Positions 9,178-17,960 of a stretch of DNA of 64,000 nt are shown here, piece by piece. Every line of letters begins with the position of its first letter. The first letter of the stretch is position 1. This DNA is from Sphingobacteriaceae bacterium GW460-11-11-14-LB5 (GTDB taxonomy: Bacteria; Bacteroidota; Bacteroidia; Sphingobacteriales; Sphingobacteriaceae): assembly GCA_002151545.1 (NCBI GenBank), contig CP021237.1, positions 1,798,001 through 1,862,000 of the forward strand, in the 5' to 3' direction. Below the pieces are notes generated by a model, which had not been told where the DNA came from, did not search any database, and was given only the letters and a program-made list of their open reading frames with translations. The position numbers were made by a program, and so were the translations under genes.

Positions 9178-10365
9178 ATGAAAAAATTCATCCCCTATGC
9201 ATTATTAGTGCTGCTCTGTTTTACCGGGACAGCATTTGCTTCCCTGAAACCCGATCCGAAAGGAACGGATTTAAAAAAACAGGCAGCGGCTTTATTAAAA
9301 AAACAGATTTTGGCCGGGGCAGCCTGGGCCATGCAACAAAATCCCATTACCGTTACGGCATCATCTTCGCCCAGAAGTGCCGGTGGGAAACATGATTTCT
9401 TCTCCGAAGCCGATTATTTCTGGCCCGATCCGCAAAACCCAGATGGCCCTTATATCAACAGAGATGGACTCACCAACCCGGATAACTTCCTCGACCACCG
9501 TAAAGCAATGGTCCGTTTTAGTAAAATCATCGGTGCACTGGCCTCTGCCTATAAAATTACCGGCGACGAAAAGTATGTTAAACAAGCTGTTAAACATTTT
9601 CAGGCCTGGTTTATCAATGCGGAAAGCTTGATGAATCCGAATCTGCTTTTTGCACAGGCCGTAAAAGGTAAATTTACTGGCCGTAATTATGGTATTATCG
9701 ATACCATTCATTTAATGGAAGTGGCTCAAGGCGCATTGGTGATGGAAAAAGCCAAAGCATTTGATAAAGAAACTGCAAAGGGTGTAAAAAAATGGTTTGC
9801 CGATTATACTTTATGGTTAAACACCAGCAAACCCGGTATTCAAGAGAAAACCGTAAAAAATAACCACGCCACTTGTTGGGCCATGCAGGTGGCTTCATTC
9901 GCCAGATTATGTGACGATGAAAACATGCTCGATTCGCTGCGTACCAGTTTTAAAACCATTCTGTTGCCAAACCAGATGGCTACTGACGGCAGTTTTCCTT
10001 TAGAAATGGCCAGAACAAAATCTTACGGTTATTCGATCTTTAATCTTGACGCGATGACCATGCTTTGCCAGATCTTGTCCACACCAAAAGATAACCTCTG
10101 GACTTTTGAAACAACTGATGGCAAATCCATAAAAAAAGGGCTGAACTATTTATATCCATTTATCGCCGATAAAAACAAGTGGACCTTAAAACCCGATGTA
10201 ATGTATTGGGATAACTGGCCGGTAGCGCAACCTTTTTTGCTGTTTGGTGCAGTACAATATGATCAGGCCAATTGGTACCAAACCTGGGCAAAATTAGACC
10301 ATCAGCCTCAAGTAGAAGAAGTAATTAGAAATTTACCTATCCGTAACCCATTAATCTGGTTATAA
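9178..10365 (+). CDS. Alginate-lyase-family polysaccharide lyase, exported
   Basis: 395 residues with a signal peptide (about 1-21). The body matches the alpha/alpha-toroid alginate lyase fold (Pfam alginate_lyase): FFSEADYFWPDP, FLDHRKAMVRFSK, the NNH motif at 228-230 (VKNNHATCW), which in PL5-type lyases contributes the neutralising Asn and catalytic His, and SYGYSIFNLDAM with candidate catalytic tyrosines. Related proteins in Bacteroidota fall in PL38 and similar families that cut glucuronan or polymannuronate; assigning the family needs a profile search. It sits 1 bp before GH88, which would remove the unsaturated uronic acid that a lyase leaves. That pairing supports a true lyase role on a uronic-acid polymer. 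Confidence 0.78.
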   Translation: MKKFIPYALLVLLCFTGTAFASLKPDPKGTDLKKQAAALLKKQILAGAAWAMQQNPITVTASSSPRSAGGKHDFFSEADYFWPDPQNPDGPYINRDGLTNPDNFLDHRKAMVRFSKIIGALASAYKITGDEKYVKQAVKHFQAWFINAESLMNPNLLFAQAVKGKFTGRNYGIIDTIHLMEVAQGALVMEKAKAFDKETAKGVKKWFADYTLWLNTSKPGIQEKTVKNNHATCWAMQVASFARLCDDENMLDSLRTSFKTILLPNQMATDGSFPLEMARTKSYGYSIFNLDAMTMLCQILSTPKDNLWTFETTDGKSIKKGLNYLYPFIADKNKWTLKPDVMYWDNWPVAQPFLLFGAVQYDQANWYQTWAKLDHQPQVEEVIRNLPIRNPLIWL

Positions 10366-10366
10366 T

Positions 10367-11539
10367 ATGAACTTAAAAATAACAATAACTGCGCTAAGTG
10401 TATTGTCTTTCAGTATGGTAAAGGCACAAAAAACAGATGTGAAAAAAGCTTTTGCATCAGCAGCGAAACAAACAGAAGTATTGATTAAAAATGTAGATTC
10501 GGCCAGAAAAGTGAAGCCTAATCTGGTTTCACCACGGACTGTAGAAAACGGCCAGTTTAAAATGGTGGTTTCGAAAGACTGGACCAGTGGATTTTTTCCT
10601 GCAGAACTATGGTATTTTTATCAATATACCAATGATAAAAAATGGCTCGATCTGGCTAAGAAATATACTGAGGATATTAAAAAGGAACAATTTAACAAAG
10701 GAACTCACGATTTGGGTTTTATGATTTATTGCCCATTTGGAAATGGATACCGCCTGACAAAGGATCCGGCTTATAAAGACGTAATTATTCAGGCGGCAAA
10801 ATCGTTGTCTACCAGATTTAATGCCAAAGCAGGGGTGTTAAAATCGTGGGATCACAATGGCGATAAGTGGAAATATCCGGTAATTATTGATAACATGATG
10901 AACCTTGAACTGTTATTCGAAACCACCAAATTAACAGGCGATTCATCATTCTATAAAATAGCGGTAACACATGCCAATACCACCATAAAAAATCATTTCC
11001 GACCTGATTTCAGTTCTTATCATGTGATCGATTATGATACTTTAACAGGCAATGTGCGCCAGAAAGTAACCGCACAAGGTTATGCGAATGAATCGGCATG
11101 GGCACGTGGACAAGCCTGGGCACTTTACGGTTATACCATGTGTTACCGTGAAACTAAAAACAAAGCATATTTGGCTCAGGCTGATGGTGTTGCGGGTTTT
11201 ATCTTGAATAATAAAATTACTCCTGCTGACGGCATTCCATATTGGGATTATAATGATCCAAAGATGCCTGAAGTATCCAGAGATGCATCTGCTGCATCAA
11301 TTACAGCTTCTGCACTTTACGAGTTGGCGAAGTACAGCAGCAATGGTAAAAAATATAAAGCTGCTGCCGATAAAATTTTAAACTCACTCAGTACAAAGTA
11401 CACCAGCAAAATTGGCGCAAACTATGGCTTTATTTTAGAACACAGTACAGGGCATCGTCCGGCGAAATCTGAAATTGATGTGCCGATCAATTATGCCGAT
11501 TATTATTATTTGGAAGCTTTGCTAAGAAGTAAAAATTAA
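10367..11539 (+). CDS. GH88 unsaturated glucuronyl hydrolase
   Basis: 390 residues, with a signal peptide ending MVKAQ (about residue 21). The GH88 signature runs through DWTSGFFPAELWYFY, THDLGFMIYCPFG and IIDNMMNLELLF. Asp115 and Asp175 correspond to the two active-site aspartates of the family; NESAWARGQAWALYGY is the second core block. GH88 enzymes hydrate the double bond of 4,5-unsaturated uronic acids at chain ends and so release them from lyase products. The gene is 1 bp after the lyase and 1 bp before GH18, so translation is probably coupled. The product would be converted to 5-keto-4-deoxyuronate, for which no KduI/KduD gene is visible here. Confidence 0.93.
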   Translation: MNLKITITALSVLSFSMVKAQKTDVKKAFASAAKQTEVLIKNVDSARKVKPNLVSPRTVENGQFKMVVSKDWTSGFFPAELWYFYQYTNDKKWLDLAKKYTEDIKKEQFNKGTHDLGFMIYCPFGNGYRLTKDPAYKDVIIQAAKSLSTRFNAKAGVLKSWDHNGDKWKYPVIIDNMMNLELLFETTKLTGDSSFYKIAVTHANTTIKNHFRPDFSSYHVIDYDTLTGNVRQKVTAQGYANESAWARGQAWALYGYTMCYRETKNKAYLAQADGVAGFILNNKITPADGIPYWDYNDPKMPEVSRDASAASITASALYELAKYSSNGKKYKAAADKILNSLSTKYTSKIGANYGFILEHSTGHRPAKSEIDVPINYADYYYLEALLRSKN

Positions 11540-11540
11540 A

Positions 11541-12665
11541 ATGAAGCGCACATTAAAGTTATTCGTGGGTGCAATCTTCGCCGGTGGTTTGCTGTTAAGC
11601 ATGCAGCCAGACCATTCAGCCCAAAAGAAAGTGGTTATTGGTTATGTTGGCGGTTACAGGGGTTTGGTTGATGTGCAGAAAATTGCTGCAGAGAAACTTA
11701 CCCATATCAATTATGCCTTTGTTGATGTAAAAAACAACCGTGCTTTTTTACATCGTGAAGCGACTGATACCGTTAATTTTCGGCAGTTAAATCAACTTAA
11801 ACTTAAAAATCCTGACCTTAAAATTCTGATTTCTATTGGTGGATGGGCCTGGAGTGAAAACTTTTCGGATGCGGCACTTAGCGATACTTCACGTAAAGCT
11901 TTTGCCGAAAGTGCTGTTAAAATTATAGAAAAGTTTAAGCTCGATGGGGTAGATATTGATTGGGAATATCCTGGCATTGCGGGTGAGGAAGGTAATGTTT
12001 TCAGACCGGAGGATAAGCAGAATTTTACTTTGATGCTGAAAGAACTCCGTTTAGAACTGGATACTTTGGAAAAGAAATATCAGTCTAAAAAGCTGTTGAC
12101 CATTGCTGTTGGTGGTTTTACCAATTTCAATCGCCATACAGAGATGGATAAAGTACAGCAATACCTGGATTTTGTAAACCTGATGACCTACGATTTCTAT
12201 AATGGCGATTTCGCGGGACATCATACCAATCTTTATAACTCGAAAAGCCACCCGGCAGAAAATTATGCTGACAAAACCTTCCGAGAGTTTGCCGCTGCCG
12301 GTGTTCCTGCCGAAAAGCTGGTGATGGGAATTGCTTTTTACAGTCGTTCTTTCACCCTTAAAGAAAGCGCTAAAAATGGTTTAGGCGATTCTGTTTTAAA
12401 AAGCAGGTACGGAAAAGGATATACATTTTTGAAAGACAGCCTGATCAATCAGAAAGGCTTTAAGAAATATTACGATAAAGATGCTAAAGCTTCTTATATC
12501 TATAACGCAGCAAGCCGTGAATATATGACTTACGATGACGAAAGATCGGTAAAGGCAAAATGCGAATATGTATTGAAAAATAACATGGGTGGAGTGATGT
12601 TTTGGGAGTACGATTCTGATTTAAATGGCTATTTGCTCAATCAGATCAATAAAAGTTTAAAATAA
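11541..12665 (+). CDS. GH18 chitinase-family protein
   Basis: 374 residues with an N-terminal hydrophobic export signal (about 1-27, no lipobox Cys). It begins VVIGYVGGYRG, carries SIGGWAWSENF, and holds the full catalytic motif DGVDIDWEYPG with Glu142 as acid/base. Substrate-loop motifs MTYDFYNG and MGIAFYSRSF and the closing GGVMFWEYDSD are intact, so it should be an active hydrolase of beta-1,4-GlcNAc chains or related substrates. It lacks an added binding domain. Its presence in a uronate-rich operon suggests the target contains amino sugars, or that the operon serves a mixed diet such as fungal or microbial walls. Confidence 0.92.
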   Translation: MKRTLKLFVGAIFAGGLLLSMQPDHSAQKKVVIGYVGGYRGLVDVQKIAAEKLTHINYAFVDVKNNRAFLHREATDTVNFRQLNQLKLKNPDLKILISIGGWAWSENFSDAALSDTSRKAFAESAVKIIEKFKLDGVDIDWEYPGIAGEEGNVFRPEDKQNFTLMLKELRLELDTLEKKYQSKKLLTIAVGGFTNFNRHTEMDKVQQYLDFVNLMTYDFYNGDFAGHHTNLYNSKSHPAENYADKTFREFAAAGVPAEKLVMGIAFYSRSFTLKESAKNGLGDSVLKSRYGKGYTFLKDSLINQKGFKKYYDKDAKASYIYNAASREYMTYDDERSVKAKCEYVLKNNMGGVMFWEYDSDLNGYLLNQINKSLK

Positions 12666-12702
12666 TTCAGGCAACCAGAGGTAGAAAATAAATAATATAA
12701 TC

Positions 12703-14169
12703 ATGAAACAGAATCTAAGCATCCTATTGATTTTGGCAACGGCATTTAATGTGGCTGCTCAGAATAAAAAAGGGGTTAAGCCAGTACAAGCTTATACTGT
12801 GACCAACAAAAAGGTAACGGTTTACACGACGGCAGAGAAATCTGAATATCGCATCAGTAAAACCGAAACATTAAGTTTTGCGGTGAATAAGCAACCTTTT
12901 GAAACAGAGCCCTGTATTTTTGTCGATCCAACGGTAAAATACCAAACCATGGTGGGCATTGGAGGTGCTTTAACCGATGCTTCGGCAGAAACATTTGCAA
13001 AGCTGTCCAAAAAAAATCAACAGGAACTTTTAACGGCCTATTATAATCAGGATAAAGGGATTGGTTATACGTTGGCACGTACCAACATTGCCAGTTGCGA
13101 TTTTTCGAGTGGAAGTTATACCTATGTGCAGGACAATGATCAGGCGCTTAAAACTTTTAGTGTGGCACACGATGAGCAATTTAAAATTCCTTTGATTAAA
13201 CAGGCTATTGCTGCATCAGGAGGTAAATTACCTTTGTTTGTAAGTCCCTGGTCGCCACCGGCATGGATGAAAGATAACAACAGTTTAATCCAGGGCGGAC
13301 ATTTATTGCCTGCTTACCGTCAAAGCTGGGCCAATCATTATGTTAAATTTATCAAAACCTACGAGGCTATGGGCATTCCGGTTTGGGGTTTGAGCGTTCA
13401 GAATGAGCCTATGGCCAAACAGAAATGGGAATCTTGTGTATTCACAGCCGAAGAAGAACGCGATTTTATTAAAAACTTTTTAGGTCCAACCTTACAGAAA
13501 TCAGGTCTTGCATCAAAAAAACTCATTGCCTGGGACCATAACCGCGATCAGATTTTCCAAAGGGCCAGCACCATTTTAAATGATAAAGATGCGGCTAAAT
13601 ATGTTTGGGGTATCGGTTTTCACTGGTACGAAACCTGGACAGGCAGCGGAATGCAGTTTGGTAATGTGAAACAAACACACGAAGCTTACCCGGATAAAGC
13701 GCTGATTTTTACCGAAGGATGTAAAGAAAAATATGATGTAAATAAACTCGATGACTGGACTTTAGGCGAGCGTTACGGTTACTCGATGATTAACGATTTT
13801 AATGCCGGAACAGCTGCCTGGACCGATTGGAACATTCTTTTAGATGAAAAGGGTGGACCAAACCACGTTGGTAATTTCTGTTTTGCTCCCGTACATGCCG
13901 ATACAAAGAATGATAAATTGATTTATACCAATGCCTATTATTACATGGGACATTTTTCTAAATTTATCCGTCCGGGAGCCAGGAGGGTTGGAACAGCATC
14001 GAGTCGCGATAAATTACAATCAACAGCATTTTTAAATACCGACGGCAAATTGGTTGTAGTGGTGATGAATCAATCAGATGACAAATTAAAATATAGTTTA
14101 TGGATTAAAGGTGAGGCTGCAACAACAAGCAGTTTACCACACTCCATCACAACTTTAGTAGTAGAATAA
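12703..14169 (+). CDS. GH30 glucosylceramidase-type glycosidase
   Basis: 488 residues, exported (signal peptide ending NVAAQ, about residue 19). Typical GH30 blocks: GIGGALTDASAETF, YTLARTNIASCDFS, PLFVSPWSPPAWMK. The acid/base is Glu235 in SVQNEP and the nucleophile Glu338 in IFTEGC. A C-terminal beta-sandwich (about 420-488) includes SKFIRPGARRV and ends VVVVMNQSDD...TTLVVE, as in GH30 enzymes. Subfamily 1 or 3 (beta-glucosidase, beta-1,6-glucanase, beta-xylosidase) is likely from the SPWSPPAWMK style, but activity cannot be settled from the sequence. 37 bp after GH18 and 20 bp before the oxidoreductase. Confidence 0.9.
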   Translation: MKQNLSILLILATAFNVAAQNKKGVKPVQAYTVTNKKVTVYTTAEKSEYRISKTETLSFAVNKQPFETEPCIFVDPTVKYQTMVGIGGALTDASAETFAKLSKKNQQELLTAYYNQDKGIGYTLARTNIASCDFSSGSYTYVQDNDQALKTFSVAHDEQFKIPLIKQAIAASGGKLPLFVSPWSPPAWMKDNNSLIQGGHLLPAYRQSWANHYVKFIKTYEAMGIPVWGLSVQNEPMAKQKWESCVFTAEEERDFIKNFLGPTLQKSGLASKKLIAWDHNRDQIFQRASTILNDKDAAKYVWGIGFHWYETWTGSGMQFGNVKQTHEAYPDKALIFTEGCKEKYDVNKLDDWTLGERYGYSMINDFNAGTAAWTDWNILLDEKGGPNHVGNFCFAPVHADTKNDKLIYTNAYYYMGHFSKFIRPGARRVGTASSRDKLQSTAFLNTDGKLVVVVMNQSDDKLKYSLWIKGEAATTSSLPHSITTLVVE

Positions 14170-14189
14170 ACTTAAAAAGAACTAAACAA

Positions 14190-15014
14190 ATGGTAAAAGA
14201 AGTAGAAAGCCTGTTTTCCCTAAAAAACAAGGTTGTAGTGGTTACCGGTGCTACAGGCGTTTTGGGTGAGGCTTTTATTAACGGTTTGTGCGCCGCGGGT
14301 GCTGCAATCGTTGTAATTGGAAGAAACGAAGAAATCGCTAAACAAAGGGCAGAAGATGTAATTAAAGCGGGTGGTAAAGCCATTTATATTATTGCCGATG
14401 TACTGAACGAGCAGAATTTAATCGATGCAAATGTAACCATCATTAAAGAATTTGGGCGCATAGATGCCCTGGTGAATGCAGCCGGAGGCAATGTGGCTGA
14501 GGCAGTAATTCAGCCAGGTAGTGATGTTTTCGATCTTAATGTGCCGGCTTTAAAGCAGGCTTTCGATTTAAACCTGTTCGGCACGATTATGCCAACGCAG
14601 ATTTTTGGTAAAGAAATAGCCAAAAACGGCGGGAGCATCGTGAATATATCGTCTGTTTCGGCCACCCAAGCACTTACCCGTGTATTGGGTTATTCGCTTG
14701 CTAAAGCAGCTATTGATAGTTATACCAAATGGATGGCTGTTGAACTGGCTAACCGTTATCAGGATAAAATCAGAATGAATGCCATAGTACCTGGTTTTTT
14801 TATTACGAACCAGAACCGGGCATTGTTAACCAACGAGGATGGTTCTTTAACTGCAAGGGGACAGGCCATCATTTCTAAAACACCATTTAAAAGGTTTGGA
14901 GCCCCGGAGGAATTAATTGGCGCTTTAGTATATTTGCTCAGCGATGCCTCTAAATTTGTAAATGGCGAGAATGTTAAAGTGGATGGGGGATTTACAGCAT
15001 TTTCAGGCGTTTAG
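14190..15014 (+). CDS. uxuB: Short-chain D-mannonate oxidoreductase (fructuronate reductase, SDR type)
   Basis: 274 residues, no signal peptide, cytoplasmic. SDR cofactor motif TGATGVLG near residue 18; NAAGGN; catalytic Ser155 in NISSVS and Tyr168/Lys172 in YSLAK. The C-terminal PGFFITNQN and DGGFTAFSGV fit the clade of D-mannonate oxidoreductases of SDR type found in Bacillus (YjmF/UxuB) and Bacteroidota, which differ from the long-chain E. coli UxuB. The role is reduction of D-fructuronate to D-mannonate with NAD(P)H. The next gene is mannonate dehydratase, so the substrate call rests on family plus context. A general SDR of another substrate is the alternative. Confidence 0.82.
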   Translation: MVKEVESLFSLKNKVVVVTGATGVLGEAFINGLCAAGAAIVVIGRNEEIAKQRAEDVIKAGGKAIYIIADVLNEQNLIDANVTIIKEFGRIDALVNAAGGNVAEAVIQPGSDVFDLNVPALKQAFDLNLFGTIMPTQIFGKEIAKNGGSIVNISSVSATQALTRVLGYSLAKAAIDSYTKWMAVELANRYQDKIRMNAIVPGFFITNQNRALLTNEDGSLTARGQAIISKTPFKRFGAPEELIGALVYLLSDASKFVNGENVKVDGGFTAFSGV

Positions 15015-15061
15015 CGATCAATATAATCAGTGTAATCTTAAAATCTGTGTAATCATATACA
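15015..15061. repeat. Short imperfect direct repeat before uxuA
   Basis: 47 bp gap containing two imperfect copies of ATCwGTGTAATC (around 15027-15038 and 15044-15055). This word style recurs between genes in Pedobacter-like genomes (from memory). It may be a dispersed element fragment; no hairpin or promoter is clear. Confidence 0.35.
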
Positions 15062-16231
15062 ATGAAATATAAAAAATTAGAACAAACCTGGCGTTGGTAT
15101 GGTCCGAACGATCCGGTTAGCTTACAAGATGTTAAACAGGCAGGCGCTACAGGCATTGTAACCGCACTGCATCATATACCACATGGGGAAGTTTGGCCAT
15201 TAACTGATATTCAGGAAAGAAAAGCCATTATCGAGGCTGCCGGTTTAACCTGGTCGGTAGTAGAAAGTGTTCCCGTACACGAAGCGATAAAAACGCGCAG
15301 GGCAGATGCCGGAAAGTATATCGAAAATTATAAAACCTCTTTGCGTAACCTGTCGGCCTGCGGAATTAAGATCGTATGTTACAATTTTATGCCGGTTTTA
15401 GACTGGACGCGTACGCAACTGGACCTGGAAATGACCGACGGTTCCAAAGCCCTTTATTTTAACTGGATCGATCTGGCCATTTTTGACCTCTATATTTTGA
15501 AGCGTGAAGGTGCAGAAGCAGATTATTCAAAATCTATTTTAGATAGAGCTGAAGCTAAATATTCGACTTTAACAGAACAGGATTTAGCTGATCTTCGTGT
15601 TAATGTGTTAATGGGGATCCCGAATGAAAAAGAAATCGAACTGGAGACCTTGCGCAACAGTATTAACGAATATAAAGCCATTGGAACACAGGGCTTAAAA
15701 GAAAATTTGAAGTTTTTCCTGTCATCTATCGCGGAGGTTTGTACAACAGAAGGTATTAAGATGACCATCCATCCTGACGATCCTCCTTATGCTATTTTAG
15801 GTTTGCCAAGGATTGCGAGTACACTCGAAGATTTTAATTATATCATTAAAGAAGTAGACCAGGCTTTTAACGGCGTTTGTTTCTGTACAGGCTCATTGGG
15901 TGCCGGAATGGGGAATAATGCTTTAGAAATCTTTAATGCGGTGAAAGAGCGTGTTTATTTTGCGCATTTACGTAACGTCAAAAAAGATGAAGACGGTAGT
16001 TTTTACGAAGCAGATCATTTAGGTGGTGACGTAAACATGTATGAAATCATGAAAGCCTTATCAGAAGAAAATGCATTACGTGATAAATCAATTCCTTTCC
16101 GCCCGGATCATGGTCATCAAATGTTGGATGATTTGGCCAAAGTAACCAATCCGGGTTATTCAGCTATAGGCAGATTAAGAGGTTTGGCCGAATTAAGAGG
16201 CTTAGAAATTGGCGTTACAGGGAATTACTAA
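15062..16231 (+). CDS. uxuA: Mannonate dehydratase
   Basis: 389 residues, the normal UxuA length. N-terminus WRWYGPNDPVSLQDVKQAGATGIVTALHHIP and the block VVESVPVHEAIKTR are diagnostic. Metal and substrate ligands are visible in KMTIHPDDPP, CFCTGSLGAG, FAHLRNVK and FRPDHGHQML. It dehydrates D-mannonate to 2-keto-3-deoxy-D-gluconate in the cytoplasm. It is the last gene of the operon and a strong terminator follows about 110 bp downstream. With uxuB it forms the lower glucuronate pathway; uxaC, kdgK and kdgA are not in this window. Confidence 0.96.
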   Translation: MKYKKLEQTWRWYGPNDPVSLQDVKQAGATGIVTALHHIPHGEVWPLTDIQERKAIIEAAGLTWSVVESVPVHEAIKTRRADAGKYIENYKTSLRNLSACGIKIVCYNFMPVLDWTRTQLDLEMTDGSKALYFNWIDLAIFDLYILKREGAEADYSKSILDRAEAKYSTLTEQDLADLRVNVLMGIPNEKEIELETLRNSINEYKAIGTQGLKENLKFFLSSIAEVCTTEGIKMTIHPDDPPYAILGLPRIASTLEDFNYIIKEVDQAFNGVCFCTGSLGAGMGNNALEIFNAVKERVYFAHLRNVKKDEDGSFYEADHLGGDVNMYEIMKALSEENALRDKSIPFRPDHGHQMLDDLAKVTNPGYSAIGRLRGLAELRGLEIGVTGNY

Positions 16232-16239
16232 TTTAGATC

Positions 16240-16329
16240 GTCATTGCGAGGAGGAGCGACAGCCAGTCCCGACCTTTCGGGGAAGCAATCTCATTAATTG
16301 TCATCCTGAGCTTGTCGAAGGATCTTTTT
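16240..16329. repeat. Dispersed intergenic repeat (TCATTGCGAGG / TCATCCTGAGC type)
   Basis: Begins TCATTGCGAGGAGGAGCGAC, continues through GGGAAGCAATCTCATTAA and then TCATCCTGAGCTTGTCGAAG. These two word blocks are recognisable as a repeat widespread between genes in Bacteroidota (from memory). A related fragment, TTGTCACGCTGAGC, occurs in this window at 61543-61585. No open reading frame is present. Confidence 0.6.
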
Positions 16330-16338
16330 AACCACATA

Positions 16339-16379
16339 TGCGCACAGATAAACACTGATTTATTTGTGCGCATTTTTTT
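16339..16379 (+). terminator. Rho-independent terminator of the carbohydrate operon
   Basis: A 14-bp stem (arms 16339-16352 and 16359-16372, one G-U pair) with the 6-nt loop CACTGA is followed by seven T residues at 16373-16379. It lies about 110 bp after the uxuA stop and is the first strong stop signal after the GH10 gene. Confidence 0.85.
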
Positions 16380-16482
16380 ATTGTGCACCTTTCGTCAACC
16401 GTTATTCTTCACAAATACACGGCAATTGCCGAAATTTTAACTCACCTTTGGTTGTGGCTTGAAATTTGAGTCTCTTAAAATT

Positions 16483-16716
16483 ATGGAAAACAGCAATAAT
16501 CCCATGAAGAAGATTTTAACGCCTTCTGTTGTACACGATGATTTACCAGAGGTTAAAAAGCCTGAGCATTTGAGGAAAGTGTCTCCTGATCACGACAGTA
16601 CTTTGCCCGAAAACCCGGAAAGAAATTATCACCACGAAGAATTAAAAAGTATAACCTCCAGTCATGATGAAATTCGGCATGCCGATGATGACATTTGGAA
16701 CGGAGAAGACGCTTAA
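16483..16716 (+). CDS. Small acidic/charged protein of unknown function
   Basis: 77 residues from ATG 16483; a TTG eight codons earlier (16459) is also in frame but less likely. The protein is hydrophilic and rich in Glu, Asp, His, Lys and Pro (PEHLRKVSPDHDSTLPENPE, HADDDIWNGEDA), with no signal peptide, Cys or hydrophobic core, so it is probably disordered and cytoplasmic. I do not recognise a family. It stands alone between the operon terminator and the tRNA gene. A 12-bp palindrome CGGCAATTGCCG lies 41 bp upstream of the start (16430-16441). Confidence 0.6.
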   Translation: MENSNNPMKKILTPSVVHDDLPEVKKPEHLRKVSPDHDSTLPENPERNYHHEELKSITSSHDEIRHADDDIWNGEDA

Positions 16717-16896
16717 TTAAGCATTGATTTGATTTTTAGCGTAGCTGCTCTGTATTAATGATGCAGAATTGGGTGAGAAATAACGTTTTTTACAGGCTGA
16801 AATCGAATTTATTTAGCGTGGATTTAATTTTAATTGCTTCGTTCTTAAATACTTATTTGAAATGCGAAAAGTAGCTTTTAAATAGTTTAAAATATA

Positions 16897-16928
16897 TTTT
16901 TACATATTAAATAGAACTTCTATATTTG
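16897..16928 (+). promoter_or_regulatory. Bacteroidota-type promoter of tRNA-Arg
   Basis: The -7 element TATATTTG (16921-16928) matches TAnnTTTG exactly. A TTTT (16897-16900, consensus TTTG) lies 20 bp upstream. The predicted start is near 16934-16936, just before the tRNA. Confidence 0.55.
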
Positions 16929-16946
16929 CAGCTCATTAAAAAATGA

Positions 16947-17020
16947 GCCTCGGTAGCTCAGTTGGATAGAGCAACGGTTTTCTAAACCGTGGGTCAGGGG
17001 TTCGAATCCCTTCCGGGGTA
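16947..17020 (+). tRNA. tRNA-Arg(UCU)
   Basis: 74 nt. The acceptor arms GCCTCGG and CCGGGGT pair with two wobble pairs. The D arm is GCTC...GAGC, the anticodon stem ACGGT/ACCGT with loop TTTCTAA places TCT at positions 34-36, and the T arm AGGGG-TTCGAAT-CCCTT is intact. The discriminator is A; CCA is not encoded. The 5' leader can form a 7-bp hairpin (16931-16948) that uses the first two tRNA bases. Confidence 0.96.
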
Positions 17021-17026
17021 CATTTA

Positions 17027-17059
17027 AAAGCTTCTAGTTAAAAACTGGGAGCTTTTTTT
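17027..17059 (+). terminator. Terminator after tRNA-Arg
   Basis: A 13-bp stem (arms 17027-17039 and 17043-17055 with two G-U pairs) and a 3-nt loop, with the T-run continuing to 17059. It lies 6 bp beyond the tRNA end. Confidence 0.8.
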
Positions 17060-17164
17060 ATTTCTGGCCTAAAATTGACGAAGAACCGCTATGCCTGAGA
17101 AGCATTCTCACTTTGGAATAATCCTCGAGATATGAGCATTTATAGCTAAATTATTGAATTAGAA

Positions 17165-17863
17165 ATGGATAATAGATTTGCTGACAGCAAACAAATTGCG
17201 GTGGTATCCACTTTTTCTCAGCTATTGGATACAGATTTTTATGGAGATCAAAACGCCGTTTGCTGGCAGCGGGAGGTGGTTGGCGATTTTCAAGAAATTG
17301 TATCCAAACTGGAGTTGAAAGATAACCTGACGGAAGTTTCCATGGAAGACCTCCATGCGCTCAGCCTGTCGGAGGCAGGTTGTCTGGCCAGAACAGTGAT
17401 CTTAAGTGATTTTCAGTTGTTGGCAGATTCGGGCGCATCACCTTCGCTTAATCTAATCAAAAGTTACGATCGGGATGAAGAACTTGATTTTATTTCGACA
17501 GATGTATATTCTTTTCATGTAGACCGATCACCCATTGGCACCGATACTTTTTTATGTACCTACTATGGTGCTGCCAGTGAAATTATAGCCAATCATCAGG
17601 CCGAACAAAAAATACTGGTCCCGGAAATCCGGCAAAAGCTTAAAGAATTACACGAGGGGCCGGAAGACGAATTTCAAAATTTTTTGATGGAACATTATTT
17701 TGACCTGCATTACCAGGCTAAAGCTGGTGCAAGACCTGTAAACCTGGGATTGGGCCATCTGTGGAGACTGGCAGTAGATCATCCTGAAAAACAGTGTTTA
17801 CCTTGTATCCACCGGGCACCGATTGAAAAAGAAGGGGAGTTTAGGCTGCTACTAATTTGCTAA
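17165..17863 (+). CDS. DUF1826-like protein
   Basis: 232 residues, cytoplasmic, no signal peptide or membrane segment. The central block FHVDRSPIGTDTFLCTYYGAASE resembles the conserved core of DUF1826 proteins (FHVD...TTY.G.G.E), and the N-terminal WQREVVGDFQE also fits. DUF1826 has no established reaction; related genes are sometimes linked to metal homeostasis, but nothing here shows that. The C-terminus has two Cys in CLPCIHRAPIE, then KEGEFRLLLIC. It is about 145 bp after the tRNA terminator and about 97 bp before the DUF92 gene. Family assignment rests on memory of the motif. Confidence 0.55.
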   Translation: MDNRFADSKQIAVVSTFSQLLDTDFYGDQNAVCWQREVVGDFQEIVSKLELKDNLTEVSMEDLHALSLSEAGCLARTVILSDFQLLADSGASPSLNLIKSYDRDEELDFISTDVYSFHVDRSPIGTDTFLCTYYGAASEIIANHQAEQKILVPEIRQKLKELHEGPEDEFQNFLMEHYFDLHYQAKAGARPVNLGLGHLWRLAVDHPEKQCLPCIHRAPIEKEGEFRLLLIC

Positions 17864-17960
17864 AACGGGCTGGTTAATATGCTCAGGCAATTTTTAATCA
17901 GTCACCTCGTAATAATTCCCATGTGCTGTTTCTTAAGCAGAATTCAAATATATTTGCGAT

